From CAZLBC01 sp964557575 (GTDB lineage Bacteria > Planctomycetota > Phycisphaerae > SM23-33): a DNA stretch of 56,647 nucleotides. A model generated the notes under the pieces. That model did not search any database. It had not been told where the DNA came from and saw only the letters and a program-made list of their open reading frames with translations. Of this stretch, positions 34,350 through 43,704 are shown one piece after another. The stretch covers positions 1 through 56,647 of the forward strand of contig CAZLBC010000026.1 in the NCBI GenBank assembly GCA_964557575.1. The letters run 5' to 3'. Position 1 is the stretch's first letter. Each line of letters opens with the position of its first letter. The translations under genes and the position numbers were made by a program.

Positions 34350-34555
34350 AGAGCGTGCCTTTATTTCATTATCACTGAAAAAGAGCGAACCTGACATGAA
34401 AACGGGTCGCCGGCGGCCAAAAACGAAAAACGCCCGCGCACTGCATTGATGATGCTGAATCTTCTCCTGCCATCCATGGGCATCATACGCAGTACTACTC
34501 CCTGGCACAAGCACTCAACCCTGCAAAACAAGTGCTTACGGGTCTGAAACACCCC

Positions 34556-34584
34556 TTGACAATACGCGATCCTGTCCCTATACT
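34556..34584 (+). promoter_or_regulatory. Near-consensus promoter of the dksA-like gene
   Basis: TTGACA (34556-34561), a 17-base spacer, and TATACT (34579-34584). This is one of the strongest sigma-70-type matches in the window. It sits about 40 bases before the GTG start of the lysine-tailed DksA-like gene and points away from the divergent ECF sigma gene. Confidence 0.78.
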
Positions 34585-34623
34585 TCCCCGTCATTTTCGG
34601 TACCTGATTAAAGGAAACGATCC

Positions 34624-35274
34624 GTGGCAAAAAAGAAAAAGAAGAAAACCACGAAGAAAAAATCCGCGAAGCAGAAAAAATCCGCCCAAAAGAAGTCTGC
34701 CAAAAAAACCACGAAGAAAAAAACCACCAAAAAGAAGTCTTCTCCCAAGAAAAGCACCGCCGGGACCGGCGGGAAATCAACCCGCAAAAAAATCAAATCC
34801 GCCTCCCGGAAACAGGCCCCGGGATCCACGCGAAAAACCGACACCCCCCGTCGTGACGAGGAAGATCTGCCCAAGACCAGGCTGACGCGCAAGGAACTGA
34901 ACGCCTTTCGGAAGATCCTGCTCGAAAAGCGCCGCTCGATCATCGGCGACATGAACGGCATGGAGGGCGAGGCGATCAAGGATTACCAGTACAGCAGCAG
35001 CAGTGACATCTCGAATCCCAACAGCGATATTGCCGACATCGGCTCCGAGAGCTACGAAACGGAATTCACGCTCGGCCTCCTCGAGAGCGAGAGAAAACGC
35101 CTCGAGGAAATAGACGAGGCCCTCACACGGATAGAAAACAAGACGTACGGCATGTGCCTCGCGACGCATAAACCGATACGAAAATCGAGGCTCAAGGCCC
35201 TCCCGTGGTGCAAGTACACCCTGGAACACGCCGAATCACTCGAAGGAAACGCCGGACCGCGCAGGCGACGATAG
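34624..35274 (+). CDS. DksA/TraR-like protein with lysine-rich histone-H1-like tail
   Basis: A 216-residue protein in two parts. Residues 1-75 are almost all Lys with Ser, Thr and Ala, resembling histone H1-like DNA-binding tails. Residues 80-216 form a DksA-like coiled coil (RLTRKELNAFRKILLEKRRS, with an acidic tip) and a C-terminal finger region. The finger is degenerate: YGMCLATHKPI keeps one Cys of the first CxxC, and the second pair is reduced to a Cys in PWCKYTLEH. That pattern is seen in planctomycete relatives. The GTG start has GGAA 8 bases upstream. Probably binds RNA polymerase and/or DNA; zinc binding is doubtful. Confidence 0.88.
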   Translation: MAKKKKKKTTKKKSAKQKKSAQKKSAKKTTKKKTTKKKSSPKKSTAGTGGKSTRKKIKSASRKQAPGSTRKTDTPRRDEEDLPKTRLTRKELNAFRKILLEKRRSIIGDMNGMEGEAIKDYQYSSSSDISNPNSDIADIGSESYETEFTLGLLESERKRLEEIDEALTRIENKTYGMCLATHKPIRKSRLKALPWCKYTLEHAESLEGNAGPRRRR

Positions 35275-35297
35275 CCTGAGCCTGAACGGCTGAACAC

Positions 35298-35993
35298 GTG
35301 GCAGAACGCCCCGATAACCCGCCCGCTTCGCAACACTCCCGCCGGGCGATACGCTCCGCCGCGACCGTCGGCATCTTCCTGGCCGTCGCGGTCGTCTCCG
35401 GCTTCGTCGACCTCTGGTCGAAGGAGGCGGTGTTCGACCGACTCCTCTCCCGCCCGTCGGTCCGGCGGGACATCGAACAAAAGCTCGATTTCATCGAAAC
35501 GGACGACACTGCCGCGAAACAATCGGGGGAACTGACGCGGCGCCTGCTGCGGAACCTCGAGATCAGCAGGCGGCTCTGCCCGGGCATCAGGCTCACCCTC
35601 TCGACAAATCCCGGTATCGTCTTCGGCTTCGACATGATCCCGTCGTTCGTGGTGAATATCATCACGGCGGGCATGATTATCGGCGTCATCGCCCTGTTCG
35701 CCTGCTCGCCGGCGGGCGATTTCTGGCTGCACACGGCCCTGGCCCTGATTTTGGGCGGAGCGATAGGGAATCTCTACGACCGGCTGTTCAGTTCGGTTTC
35801 GCTGCCCGGCGCCGGCCTGGCGCCCATCGCGGGCCACGTCAGGGACTTCATCGACTGCCGGGAACTGGGCTACATGTACATCTTCAACCTCGCCGACGTG
35901 TGGCTGGTGGTGGGCGCCGCGATGATACTGCTCCAGTGGCTCCGCGGGGCGCTGAAGAAAGAGAAGGAGAAACAGCCGGCATCGCGCGGGTAA
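35298..35993 (+). CDS. lspA: Lipoprotein signal peptidase II (with insertion)
   Basis: Cleaves signal peptides of prolipoproteins in the inner membrane. A 231-residue protein with four membrane segments. The family motifs are NPGIVFGF, GGAIGNLYDRL, HVRDFID with the first catalytic Asp, and FNLADVWLVVG with the second. Between the first segment (DLWSKEAVF) and NPGIVFG there are about 60 residues, some 35 more than usual, containing a charged helix-like insert. The start is GTG at 35298, preceded by no clear ribosome site. It is 23 bases after the dksA-like gene, so the two probably share a transcript. Confidence 0.9.
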   Translation: MAERPDNPPASQHSRRAIRSAATVGIFLAVAVVSGFVDLWSKEAVFDRLLSRPSVRRDIEQKLDFIETDDTAAKQSGELTRRLLRNLEISRRLCPGIRLTLSTNPGIVFGFDMIPSFVVNIITAGMIIGVIALFACSPAGDFWLHTALALILGGAIGNLYDRLFSSVSLPGAGLAPIAGHVRDFIDCRELGYMYIFNLADVWLVVGAAMILLQWLRGALKKEKEKQPASRG

Positions 35994-35999
35994 ATCCCC

Positions 36000-37100
36000 T
36001 CACCCCCGCGCCTCGGCCCGGCACACGATCAGCGTGTCCTCCTCAATCCCGCTGCGGGATACCTCCGCGAAGCCCCCCTGTCCCATCACGTCGGCGATGT
36101 CGAACCGCGGCAGGCCCTCAACCGCCCCCGCCTCCTCGACCGACACGTACACCCGCAGCTCGTCGGCGAGCCCCCCGCCGATAAACGATTGCAACACCCG
36201 CGCGCCGCCCTCGACCAGCAGCCGGGTATGTTCCCGCCGGCCCAGTTCGTCGAGCAGTGCGGCCAGGTCGACGCCGCCGGCCCCCGCCGGCAGTTCCAGC
36301 AGCTCGGCCCCGGCCGCGCGAATATACGAAGCCGCCTCCTGATGCTTCTGCCCCGCCCGCGTCACCACGATAACCGGCGACACATCCGCCGTCTCCAGCA
36401 GGCGGCAGTCGGCGGGGATGCGGAGACTGCCGTCGACGACGATCCGGGCCGGCCGGCGCCGCGCGTCGCCCCGGCAGGTCAGCAGCGGGTCGTCGGCCAG
36501 GACCGTCTCTATGCCCGCCAGGATGCCGTCGCAGATGCCCCGCAGGTCGTGGACCGCGCGGCGCGACGCCTCGCCGGACACCCACCGCCGCGGCGGGGGG
36601 AATGCCAGGCACCCGTCGGCGGTCTGGGCCCACTTGCAGATCACCCAGGGCCGGCGGAGGGCCTTGAGTTTGATATAGGGCGCGAGGAACACGATGATCT
36701 CGTCGGCACCGACGCCGCACGTTACCGCGATCCCCGCGTCACGCAACTGCCGTATCCCCTGCCCCGACACCCGGGGGTCGGGGTCCGCCGCGCCGACGAC
36801 CACGCGGCCGATGCCGGCGGCGATGACGGCCTCCGTGCAGGGCGGTGTCTTGCCGGTATGGCAGCAGGGCTCAAGCGTCACGTACAGGGTCGCCCCGTCG
36901 ATATCCGCGCCGCGGCGCCGGGCGTCGGCGATCGCGTTCCGCTCGGCGTGGGGGCCGCCGAAGCACTCGTGCCACCCCTCACCGACGACCGCCGCGCCCC
37001 TGACCAGGACCGCGCCGACGGGGGGATTGGGCTCGACCCGGCCGATCCCGCGGCGGGCGAGATCGGCGGCAAGGCTCATATGTTCAGAATCTTTACCCAT
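36000..37100 (-). CDS. ribD: Bifunctional riboflavin biosynthesis deaminase/reductase
   Basis: Carries out the second and third steps of riboflavin synthesis: deamination of the pyrimidine from GTP, then reduction of its ribose. The 366-residue protein has the deaminase domain with zinc motif GGPHAERNAI and PCCHTGKTPPC, and the NADPH-dependent reductase domain from about residue 150 (RRPWVICKWAQTADGCLAF, ILAGIETVLADDPLLTCR, LLVEGGARVLQSF). The length is standard. It converges on lspA with a 6-base gap. No other rib genes are adjacent. Confidence 0.96.
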   Translation of the reverse strand: MGKDSEHMSLAADLARRGIGRVEPNPPVGAVLVRGAAVVGEGWHECFGGPHAERNAIADARRRGADIDGATLYVTLEPCCHTGKTPPCTEAVIAAGIGRVVVGAADPDPRVSGQGIRQLRDAGIAVTCGVGADEIIVFLAPYIKLKALRRPWVICKWAQTADGCLAFPPPRRWVSGEASRRAVHDLRGICDGILAGIETVLADDPLLTCRGDARRRPARIVVDGSLRIPADCRLLETADVSPVIVVTRAGQKHQEAASYIRAAGAELLELPAGAGGVDLAALLDELGRREHTRLLVEGGARVLQSFIGGGLADELRVYVSVEEAGAVEGLPRFDIADVMGQGGFAEVSRSGIEEDTLIVCRAEARG

Positions 37101-37226
37101 GGCGGCGTTTCCACTGTCATCCAGACGCCTGAAATGCTACAATAATACCGTAACAAACCGGTGCGTTTTTTTTAGTTATCATCATTTATTTCATTTTATT
37201 CGGAACGTGTTCAAAACGGGTTGAGA

Positions 37227-40200
37227 ATGGCGGCGGCAGAAGACAACAAGATCTCCGCTGGTGAGTCTCTCGCCTCGATCCTCTGGTCGAAGGACGGCTG
37301 GACGGGGCAGCGCATCGGCCGCTACAAGATCGAAAACATCCTCGGCGACGGGGGCATGGGCAGGGTGTTCCTGGCGCGGGACGTGGTACTCCAGCGGGAA
37401 GTCGCGCTGAAGACCATTTCCGAATCATTCCAGGAAGCCAGGGAATCCGGCCAGCTCGAACAGTTTCTCCGGGAAGCGCAAGCGGTAGCGACCCTCGTCC
37501 ACCCGAACGTCGTGCGGGTCTACGACGTCGTGCACCGGGAGGGAGTGGTCGCGGTGGCCATGGAGTACGTCAAGGGCGGCACCCTCCAGGACCTGTTGCG
37601 CCAGGAAAACATGCTCCCGGTGTATGAAATATGCCGGCTGATCGCCGAGGCGGCCGACGGCCTGTACTGTGCCCACGAGAACGGCCTTATCCACCGGGAT
37701 ATCAAGCCCGCCAACCTCATGCTCAGCGAGAAACAGCAGTGCAAGGTCGTGGACTTCGGGGCCACGCACGTGGTGGAAAAAAAGGAACTGTCGATGCTGG
37801 AGGGAAAAATCATCGGCACCCCGCACTACATTTCTCCCGAGGTGATCCTGGGCAAGGCGCCGCTGCCGGCATCGGACATTTACAGCCTCGGCATCGTCCT
37901 CTGGCGGAGCCTTGCGGGAACCACGCCGTTTTCCGCGAAGACCCGCAAGGAACTCTACCTGAAACACGTCAAGAAGAAGCCCCCGGACATCCGCGAATAT
38001 CGGAAGGATGTCCCGCCCCCGCTCGCGGCGGTACTGGACACCTGCCTGCAGAAGAATCCCTCCCGCCGTTTCAACGACTGCCGGGAACTCGCCGGCAAGC
38101 TGAAGGACATCGCCCGCCGGATCGAGGAGGCGAGCCACTCGGATATCGCGAAAATAAGCGCCGCGATCAGCGACACGTCGATCTCCCGCCGCAGGAGCCC
38201 GTCGGCGAGCACGACGACACAGTCAAAGATCACCTCATTGCAGGAAACCCGCACCTCGGCCCGGATACCGCTGATCGCCGGAATCGCCGATTTCGCCCGC
38301 CGCCGCACGAAGGCGGCCGTCGGCGTCGCGGCCGGCATCGTCCTGGTGCCGATCCTCGTGATCGCACTGATTGTCGTATTCGGCGGTAACGGGGACGCCG
38401 ACAAGCCCGATTCAGTCAACGCGGCGCGCGTCCGATCGACCGGGGCGTACAGGACCGGGCCGGTATACGACGACACCGGCCCCGCCGGCAACGATGCGGG
38501 CGACGACACCGGGCTGCCGACGACCGCGGAAGACACGGTATTCTCGCATATCCTCGGCGGCGGCAGCGCGCAGCGGATCGGGCCGGTCTTCTCCGGGTTC
38601 AGCTACTCGGCCATGGCCGACGGCGCGACAACCGACTACCTCGACGATCCGACGAAACCCCGGCCGCCCTCCTCCCGGCCGAAAGACGCCGACCGTTTCG
38701 CCTGGCCCCCCGCAGGCGAAGACGGTGAAACGACGGCGTGGATCGAGGCCGCGTTCCCGGAGCGGCGGAAGGTGTCGGCCGCCAACCTGTTCTGGTTTAT
38801 CCAGCCGGGAACCGCCTGCACGGCCCCCGAACGCTGGCGGCTGTTCTACGAGAAGGACGACGGGTGGAAAGAAGTAACGCTCGCGGACGGCGCGACCTAC
38901 ACCGCGCCCGCCGACGATTACGCCCGGCTGACATTCGAGGAGGTGGAAACCACCGCCCTGAAGATCGAGGCGCGGCTGGAGAAAGGAGAGGCCGCCGGCC
39001 TGCTCCGCTTGCACACGAACGCCGAGATCGTCCAATCGGGGCTCTTCGGCGACGACGCGGTGTTCGACCAGTTTAACGCCTCCCGTAAAAAGCGGGGTTC
39101 GGTGTTCTGGAGCCTCAAGAACAGCAAGCACCCCCGGCTTTCCGGCGGCAAGTACTTCAGTTGGGAACCGGCGACGGGCAGCGCGGAGTGGATCGAGCGG
39201 ATATTCACCGAACCGAGGACGGTGTCCGCGACCTCCGTGTTCTGGTTCGACAACCACGAGCGGCCGCGGGGGAAGTGCGCGGTGCCCGACTCATGGACAC
39301 TGCAGTTCCGCAAGGATAACAGGTGGAATGACGTCGCGCTCGAAAGCGGCGCGGAATACGGCACGAGCCCCGACGGGTACAACGTCGTCCGTTTCAAAGA
39401 GGTCAGGGCCGGCGGCCTTCGCATCGTCGCGGAACTGAAACCGGGGTATTCCTCCGGCCTCTACCGGTGGCTGACGAAACCGGTCAACCTGCGGCTGGAA
39501 AAGGGCAAGACCGAGGGATTTATCACCGACTGGCTGATCAGCGGGCCCTACACGGGCCACAACACGCTGAACACGGCCTTTTTGCCGGAGACAAACGAGG
39601 CAGAGGCGGAGTGGAAACCGCTGTCGAAGGGCGTGAAGCGGTTCTCGATCGACCTCAAGCACGCTGTCGGCGGCAGCAACCGTGCCGTCTACGCCAAAAC
39701 GTACGTCCACGCGCCCCGCAGCATGAAGGTCAAGGCCGAACTGGGCAGCGACGACGGGATGAAGGCCTGGGTCGTCGAGACGGGCGTCGACAAGAAGACA
39801 CAGCCCCTCAAGGACGTCCCGCCGTTTCACGTCTTCACCGGCGGACGGTCGCTGAAGGTATCCGAGGACACGGCGACCACCGAGCTGGCCAAGGGGTTGA
39901 ACATGGTCGTCATGAAGATCGCCCAGGGCGGCGGTGACTGGGGATTCAGCCTGCGGTTCACGGATATGCGCGGCCTGCCCATAGAGGGCCTGAAGGTGCA
40001 GACCCGGGACCCGACCGACACCACCTGGGTCGACGACGCCGGCCGGTACGCCCTCTCGTTCGAGAGCGAGACTGCGGAACAGGACCTGGGCGCGACGCTG
40101 GAATCGTCCACCCGGCCCCGCGACTCGTCCGGGAAGGACACGAAGCGGTTTTCCTGGCTGCCCCGGACGGGCACCGTCGAGTGGATCGAGCGACGGTTCG

Positions 40201-41120
40201 CCGCGCCGCGCGACATGGCCGCCGTCGCCGTGTACTGGTATGACGGGTCGCAGACCGGGGCACAGGTCCGCCCACCCGAGACGTGGAAGGTCCTCTGCGC
40301 CGACGCGAAGGGCACGCTCAAGGAGGTCCGCCTCAAGCCGGAATCGTCGTACGCCACCGCCGTCGATCGCTACCACGTCGTGAGGTTCGAGCCGGTTACC
40401 ACCGGGGCCGTGCGATTGGAAGTGCAATCCCAAAAGGGATACGCCGCCGGGCTGCTGCGGCTGGTGGTAAACCCCACCGGCTACCTCACCGAGGAAGACG
40501 CCCCCTTTGCCGCGTCGCACAAGCCCGCGGGCGACACCTTCCTCTACCTCGAAAAGAAGGAACCCCCGCTCAACTCCGAGGACAAGACGGAGGGGTGCTT
40601 TTCGTGGGCGGGCAAAAAGGGAAGCGATGAGTGGATCGTTCGCGAATTCGCGTCCCCGCGCACAATCACCGGCACAAGCGTCTACTGGCTCAAGGACGAC
40701 GACCGCGACCACAAGTGCGGCCTGCCGCGGAACTGGAAGATCGAGTACAGCGTCGACGGCACCTCCTGGAAGCCGGTCGACCTGAAACCCGGCGCCGGCT
40801 ACGAGTCGGGCCTCGCGCTGCATACCTTCAACACGGTCGCCTTCGAGCCGGTCGAGGCGACATACCTCCGGCTCAGCGTGGAGACTACCTTCTCGGCCGC
40901 GGCGGGCCTCCTGCGGTGGCGGATCCTGCCCGAGGAAAAAACCGCCGCCGATACATCGGAGTCGATGAAGAAAGAGGATACGACGGAGAAGAAAGAGGAA
41001 ACCGCCCCCCCCGCCGAAATGGATACAGCACCGGCCGACAAGGACACGGCGCCCGCGAAACCCGCGGCCGATGACGACGCGGAAAAGATGGACCGTCCCG
41101 AGGACTACATCCTCGATTAG
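37227..41120 (+). CDS. Receptor-type Ser/Thr protein kinase with four related outer modules
   Basis: A 1297-residue protein. The kinase domain (about residues 28-290) has GDGGMGRVFLA, the Lys in EVALKTI, catalytic HRDIKPANL (156-164), VVDFGATH and a GTPHYISPE activation segment. A single membrane helix follows at about 361-388. The outer part carries four related discoidin-like modules. Each shows 'FsW.p..G..EWIer.F..pr...a..vfWf', a ligand-binding-type 'P..W.l.y' and 'v.f..v.a..lri...l..g.saGLlR'. A different beta domain sits between modules 2 and 3. The start is ATG at 37227, although TTG at 37221 is in frame. Likely senses extracellular polysaccharide and signals inward. Confidence 0.9.
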   Translation: MAAAEDNKISAGESLASILWSKDGWTGQRIGRYKIENILGDGGMGRVFLARDVVLQREVALKTISESFQEARESGQLEQFLREAQAVATLVHPNVVRVYDVVHREGVVAVAMEYVKGGTLQDLLRQENMLPVYEICRLIAEAADGLYCAHENGLIHRDIKPANLMLSEKQQCKVVDFGATHVVEKKELSMLEGKIIGTPHYISPEVILGKAPLPASDIYSLGIVLWRSLAGTTPFSAKTRKELYLKHVKKKPPDIREYRKDVPPPLAAVLDTCLQKNPSRRFNDCRELAGKLKDIARRIEEASHSDIAKISAAISDTSISRRRSPSASTTTQSKITSLQETRTSARIPLIAGIADFARRRTKAAVGVAAGIVLVPILVIALIVVFGGNGDADKPDSVNAARVRSTGAYRTGPVYDDTGPAGNDAGDDTGLPTTAEDTVFSHILGGGSAQRIGPVFSGFSYSAMADGATTDYLDDPTKPRPPSSRPKDADRFAWPPAGEDGETTAWIEAAFPERRKVSAANLFWFIQPGTACTAPERWRLFYEKDDGWKEVTLADGATYTAPADDYARLTFEEVETTALKIEARLEKGEAAGLLRLHTNAEIVQSGLFGDDAVFDQFNASRKKRGSVFWSLKNSKHPRLSGGKYFSWEPATGSAEWIERIFTEPRTVSATSVFWFDNHERPRGKCAVPDSWTLQFRKDNRWNDVALESGAEYGTSPDGYNVVRFKEVRAGGLRIVAELKPGYSSGLYRWLTKPVNLRLEKGKTEGFITDWLISGPYTGHNTLNTAFLPETNEAEAEWKPLSKGVKRFSIDLKHAVGGSNRAVYAKTYVHAPRSMKVKAELGSDDGMKAWVVETGVDKKTQPLKDVPPFHVFTGGRSLKVSEDTATTELAKGLNMVVMKIAQGGGDWGFSLRFTDMRGLPIEGLKVQTRDPTDTTWVDDAGRYALSFESETAEQDLGATLESSTRPRDSSGKDTKRFSWLPRTGTVEWIERRFAAPRDMAAVAVYWYDGSQTGAQVRPPETWKVLCADAKGTLKEVRLKPESSYATAVDRYHVVRFEPVTTGAVRLEVQSQKGYAAGLLRLVVNPTGYLTEEDAPFAASHKPAGDTFLYLEKKEPPLNSEDKTEGCFSWAGKKGSDEWIVREFASPRTITGTSVYWLKDDDRDHKCGLPRNWKIEYSVDGTSWKPVDLKPGAGYESGLALHTFNTVAFEPVEATYLRLSVETTFSAAAGLLRWRILPEEKTAADTSESMKKEDTTEKKEETAPPAEMDTAPADKDTAPAKPAADDDAEKMDRPEDYILD

Positions 41121-41785
41121 CGCCCCGTTCCCGTCTCCTCGTCGAGCCGCTCGAAAAACCCCCGCATGTACGCGAACCGCTCTGTCGCCATGCGCCGGCC
41201 CGCATCGGTCAGAAGCGATTCCGGCAGGCGGCTGAGTTTCACGAGGTACTCCCGCAGTGCGGTATCCTCCGGGCCGTAGGCCTCCCCCGCGAGAGCCTCC
41301 GCCGCGGTGTTGTGCACCCGGGCCCCGATCCGCCCGGCGAAATGAAAGGCCCGGCCGACGCCCACGGCCCCCAGCGAATCGAGCTTGTCGGCGTCGAAGA
41401 CGATCCGCGCTTCGAGCGTCCGCGGGGGGCGCCGCTCCCTGCGGCGGTACCGGTGGGTCAGGACGCACGCGGCGATATGGTCGACCAGGGCCTCGTCCGC
41501 CACCCCCGCCTCCTGCAGCAGCCCCCGGCAGCGATCGGCCCCGTCCTCCGCGTGGCAGCCCGACGATCCCGGTTCTTCCTCCTGCGCCCGGCCGATGTCG
41601 TGCAGAACCGCCGCGCAATCGACCACGAAGGCGTCGCCGCCCTCAGCCGCCCGGATGCGGCGGGCATTCGCCAGGACCCGCAGCGTGTGGTCCCAGCCGT
41701 GACAGCGCGGCCCCGCCGCGATAATCTCCTCCGCCATCCGGACGATGGACGCGAATACCTCCCGCCGCTGTTTACCCTCGGCCAT
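41117..41785 (-). CDS. HD-domain phosphohydrolase
   Basis: A 222-residue HD-superfamily protein. Metal ligands are in HGWDHTLRV (first His) and AAVLHDIGRA (HD pair), with a later FDADKLDSLGAVGVGR segment like the YedJ/YpgQ group of nucleotide phosphohydrolases. The substrate is not predictable from the sequence. It converges on the kinase gene with a 4-base overlap of the stop codons and ends 9 bases upstream of the xylA stop on the same strand side, so it may be co-transcribed after xylA. Confidence 0.87.
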   Translation of the reverse strand: MAEGKQRREVFASIVRMAEEIIAAGPRCHGWDHTLRVLANARRIRAAEGGDAFVVDCAAVLHDIGRAQEEEPGSSGCHAEDGADRCRGLLQEAGVADEALVDHIAACVLTHRYRRRERRPPRTLEARIVFDADKLDSLGAVGVGRAFHFAGRIGARVHNTAAEALAGEAYGPEDTALREYLVKLSRLPESLLTDAGRRMATERFAYMRGFFERLDEETGTGR

Positions 41786-41794
41786 CGTTCGCCG

Positions 41795-43105
41795 TCAGAG
41801 GTACGAATTGACAATGTTTTCCAGCATCTCCACCCGCCCGGAGGCGCTGGGATCCGGGGCGCCCTTCTGAAGCATGTACTCATGCAGGTCGGCCATGGTT
41901 TTCTTGCCGGCCTCGATCTCCGCGCCGAGTCCGGCATCCCAACCGGCGTATCGCTCCGTGACGAACTGCGCCAGTTCGCCGCTTTCCCGCAGCGCCGCCG
42001 CGAGCTTCAGGCCGCGGGCGAAGGTGTCCATCGCGCCGATGTGGGCGTGGAACAGGTCGACCGGCTCGATGCTCTCCCGGTGGACGTGGGCGTCGAAATT
42101 CAGCCCGCCGGTGGTGAACCCGCCGGCCTCCATGATCGTCATCATCGCCATCGCGCACTCGACGACGTCGTTGGGGAACTGGTCGGTGTCCCACCCGAGC
42201 AGGAGGTCGCCGCGGTTGGCGTCGACCGAGCCGAGGATCCCGTGCAGGGCCGCCGTCTTCAGCTCGTGGAGAAAGCTGTGACCGGCCAGCGTCGCGTGGT
42301 TGGCCTCCACGTTCATCTTGAAATCGTCCTGCAGGCCGTACTTCTGCAAAAAACAGTAGACGGCCGCGACGTCGAAATCGTACTGGTGCTTCGTCGGTTC
42401 CTTGGGCTTCGGTTCTATGTAGAACTGGCCCTCGAAACCGATCTTCTTTTTGTGCTCGACCGCCATCTGCAACAGCGCCGCCAGGTGGTCAAGCTCCCGG
42501 CCCATGTCGGTATTCAGCAGGCTCTTGTACCCCTCCCGGCCGCCCCAGAAGACGTAGCCGGATCCACCCAGTTCGTGCGTGACTTCCAGGGCCTTGGCCA
42601 CCTGCGCGGCGGCGTAGGCGAAGACGTCGGCGTTGCAGCTCGTGCCCGCCCCATGCATGAAGCGGGGGTTGCTGAAGAGGTTCGCGGTTCCCCAGAGGGG
42701 CACGATCCCGGTCCGCTCCTGCTCGGCCTTCATGACGCAGGCGATCTCGTCGAGGTTCGCGCAGGTCTCTGCGAAGTCCGTGCCCTCGGGGGCCACGTCC
42801 CGGTCGTGAAAGCAGTAGAAGTCGACGCCGAGTTTCTCGCAGAACTCGAAGTTGGCGGCCACCTTGTTCGCGGCGGTCTCCATGGCGTCGCCGGTCTCCC
42901 AGGGCATCTGCCGGGTCGCGTCGCCGAAGGGGTCGGCGCAGCCGTTGCAGTAAGCGTGCCAGTAAGCCACGGCGAACCGCAGGTGGTCCTTCATTGCCTT
43001 GCCCTCGACCTGCTCGTCGGGGTTGTAGTATTTGAACGAAAGGGGATCCTTCGCGTCCGGCCCCTTGTATTCGATTTTTCCTATCCCGCTGAAAAATTCC
43101 GCCAT
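41795..43105 (-). CDS. xylA: Xylose isomerase
   Basis: Converts D-xylose to D-xylulose (and glucose to fructose). The 436-residue protein matches the long (class II) xylose isomerases: FKYYNPDE, FCFHD-type motif YCFHDRDVAPEG with catalytic His, WGGREGYKSLLNTD, FYIEPKPKEPTKHQYDFD, NVEANHATLAGHSFLHEL and GWDTDQFPND. The start at 43105 (MAEFFSGI) has AGGAGA 7 bases upstream. A longer in-frame opening to 43279 would run toward the tRNA promoter and is rejected. No xylulokinase is adjacent. It is followed by the HD gene. Confidence 0.97.
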   Translation of the reverse strand: MAEFFSGIGKIEYKGPDAKDPLSFKYYNPDEQVEGKAMKDHLRFAVAYWHAYCNGCADPFGDATRQMPWETGDAMETAANKVAANFEFCEKLGVDFYCFHDRDVAPEGTDFAETCANLDEIACVMKAEQERTGIVPLWGTANLFSNPRFMHGAGTSCNADVFAYAAAQVAKALEVTHELGGSGYVFWGGREGYKSLLNTDMGRELDHLAALLQMAVEHKKKIGFEGQFYIEPKPKEPTKHQYDFDVAAVYCFLQKYGLQDDFKMNVEANHATLAGHSFLHELKTAALHGILGSVDANRGDLLLGWDTDQFPNDVVECAMAMMTIMEAGGFTTGGLNFDAHVHRESIEPVDLFHAHIGAMDTFARGLKLAAALRESGELAQFVTERYAGWDAGLGAEIEAGKKTMADLHEYMLQKGAPDPSASGRVEMLENIVNSYL

Positions 43106-43245
43106 TGCCGTTTCTCCTTTCCGTGTTCGATCAGCCCGGCCGCCTTCGGCGGCCGGCGAAGAATGGCAATTGTACGCACAACAGCGCGCCGTTCGCAAGT
43201 AAATTGTCCGGGGGTGGCTACAGACCGACGCCGGCACCTTTCCCC

Positions 43246-43275
43246 TTGACGGGAGCGGAAAAAGCGTTTTAATAA
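43246..43275 (+). promoter_or_regulatory. Candidate promoter of tRNA-Lys
   Basis: TTGACG (43246-43251) is followed after 18 bases by TAATAA (43270-43275), 15 bases before the tRNA 5' end. The -35 box is five of six; the -10 box is weak. It may also transcribe the toxin-antitoxin genes that follow. Confidence 0.45.
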
Positions 43276-43290
43276 GCACAGTTTCACAGT

Positions 43291-43363
<73 letters not shown>

Positions 43364-43401
43364 ATGGGGTCGGACATGGTGATGCGACTGGATACGCGCC
43401 T

Positions 43402-43704
43402 ATGATATCCGATATTTCCATAGATTCCGCGGCCGTCGAAGCGTTCTGCCGCCAACACCACATCCGGAGGCTGGCGATTTTCGGTTCCGCGCTGGGTGAA
43501 CACTTCACGCCGGACAGCGATGTCGATGTCCTGGTCGAATTCGAACCGGACGCGGTCGTCGGCCTGATACAACTGGCGCGAATCGAGCGGGAACTGTCCG
43601 CCATTCTCGGACGAAAGGTCGATATGCGCTCACCGGCCGACCTCAGCCGGTACTTCCGGGATGAAGTCGTAGATTCGGCGGAAATAATATACGATGGCGA
43701 TTGA
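43402..43704 (+). CDS. mntA: MNT-type nucleotidyltransferase antitoxin (MntA-like)
   Basis: A 100-residue minimal nucleotidyltransferase. The signature GSx10DxD is exact: G28-S29, ten residues, then D40-V-D42. In characterised HepT/MntA pairs this enzyme AMPylates the Tyr of the toxin's RX4HXY motif and so silences it. The start ATG at 43402 (MISDIS) was preferred because further upstream the frame runs through the tRNA gene. The 3' end overlaps the HEPN gene by 11 bases, the usual arrangement for coupled expression. Confidence 0.92.
   Translation: MISDISIDSAAVEAFCRQHHIRRLAIFGSALGEHFTPDSDVDVLVEFEPDAVVGLIQLARIERELSAILGRKVDMRSPADLSRYFRDEVVDSAEIIYDGD

Noticed and set aside
39291..41618. Open frame of 775 codons on the minus strand opposite the kinase gene
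   Set aside because: The plus-strand kinase has clear HRD and DFG motifs and repeated modules. The opposite frame is Gly/Arg-rich and overlaps the HD gene in a different frame.
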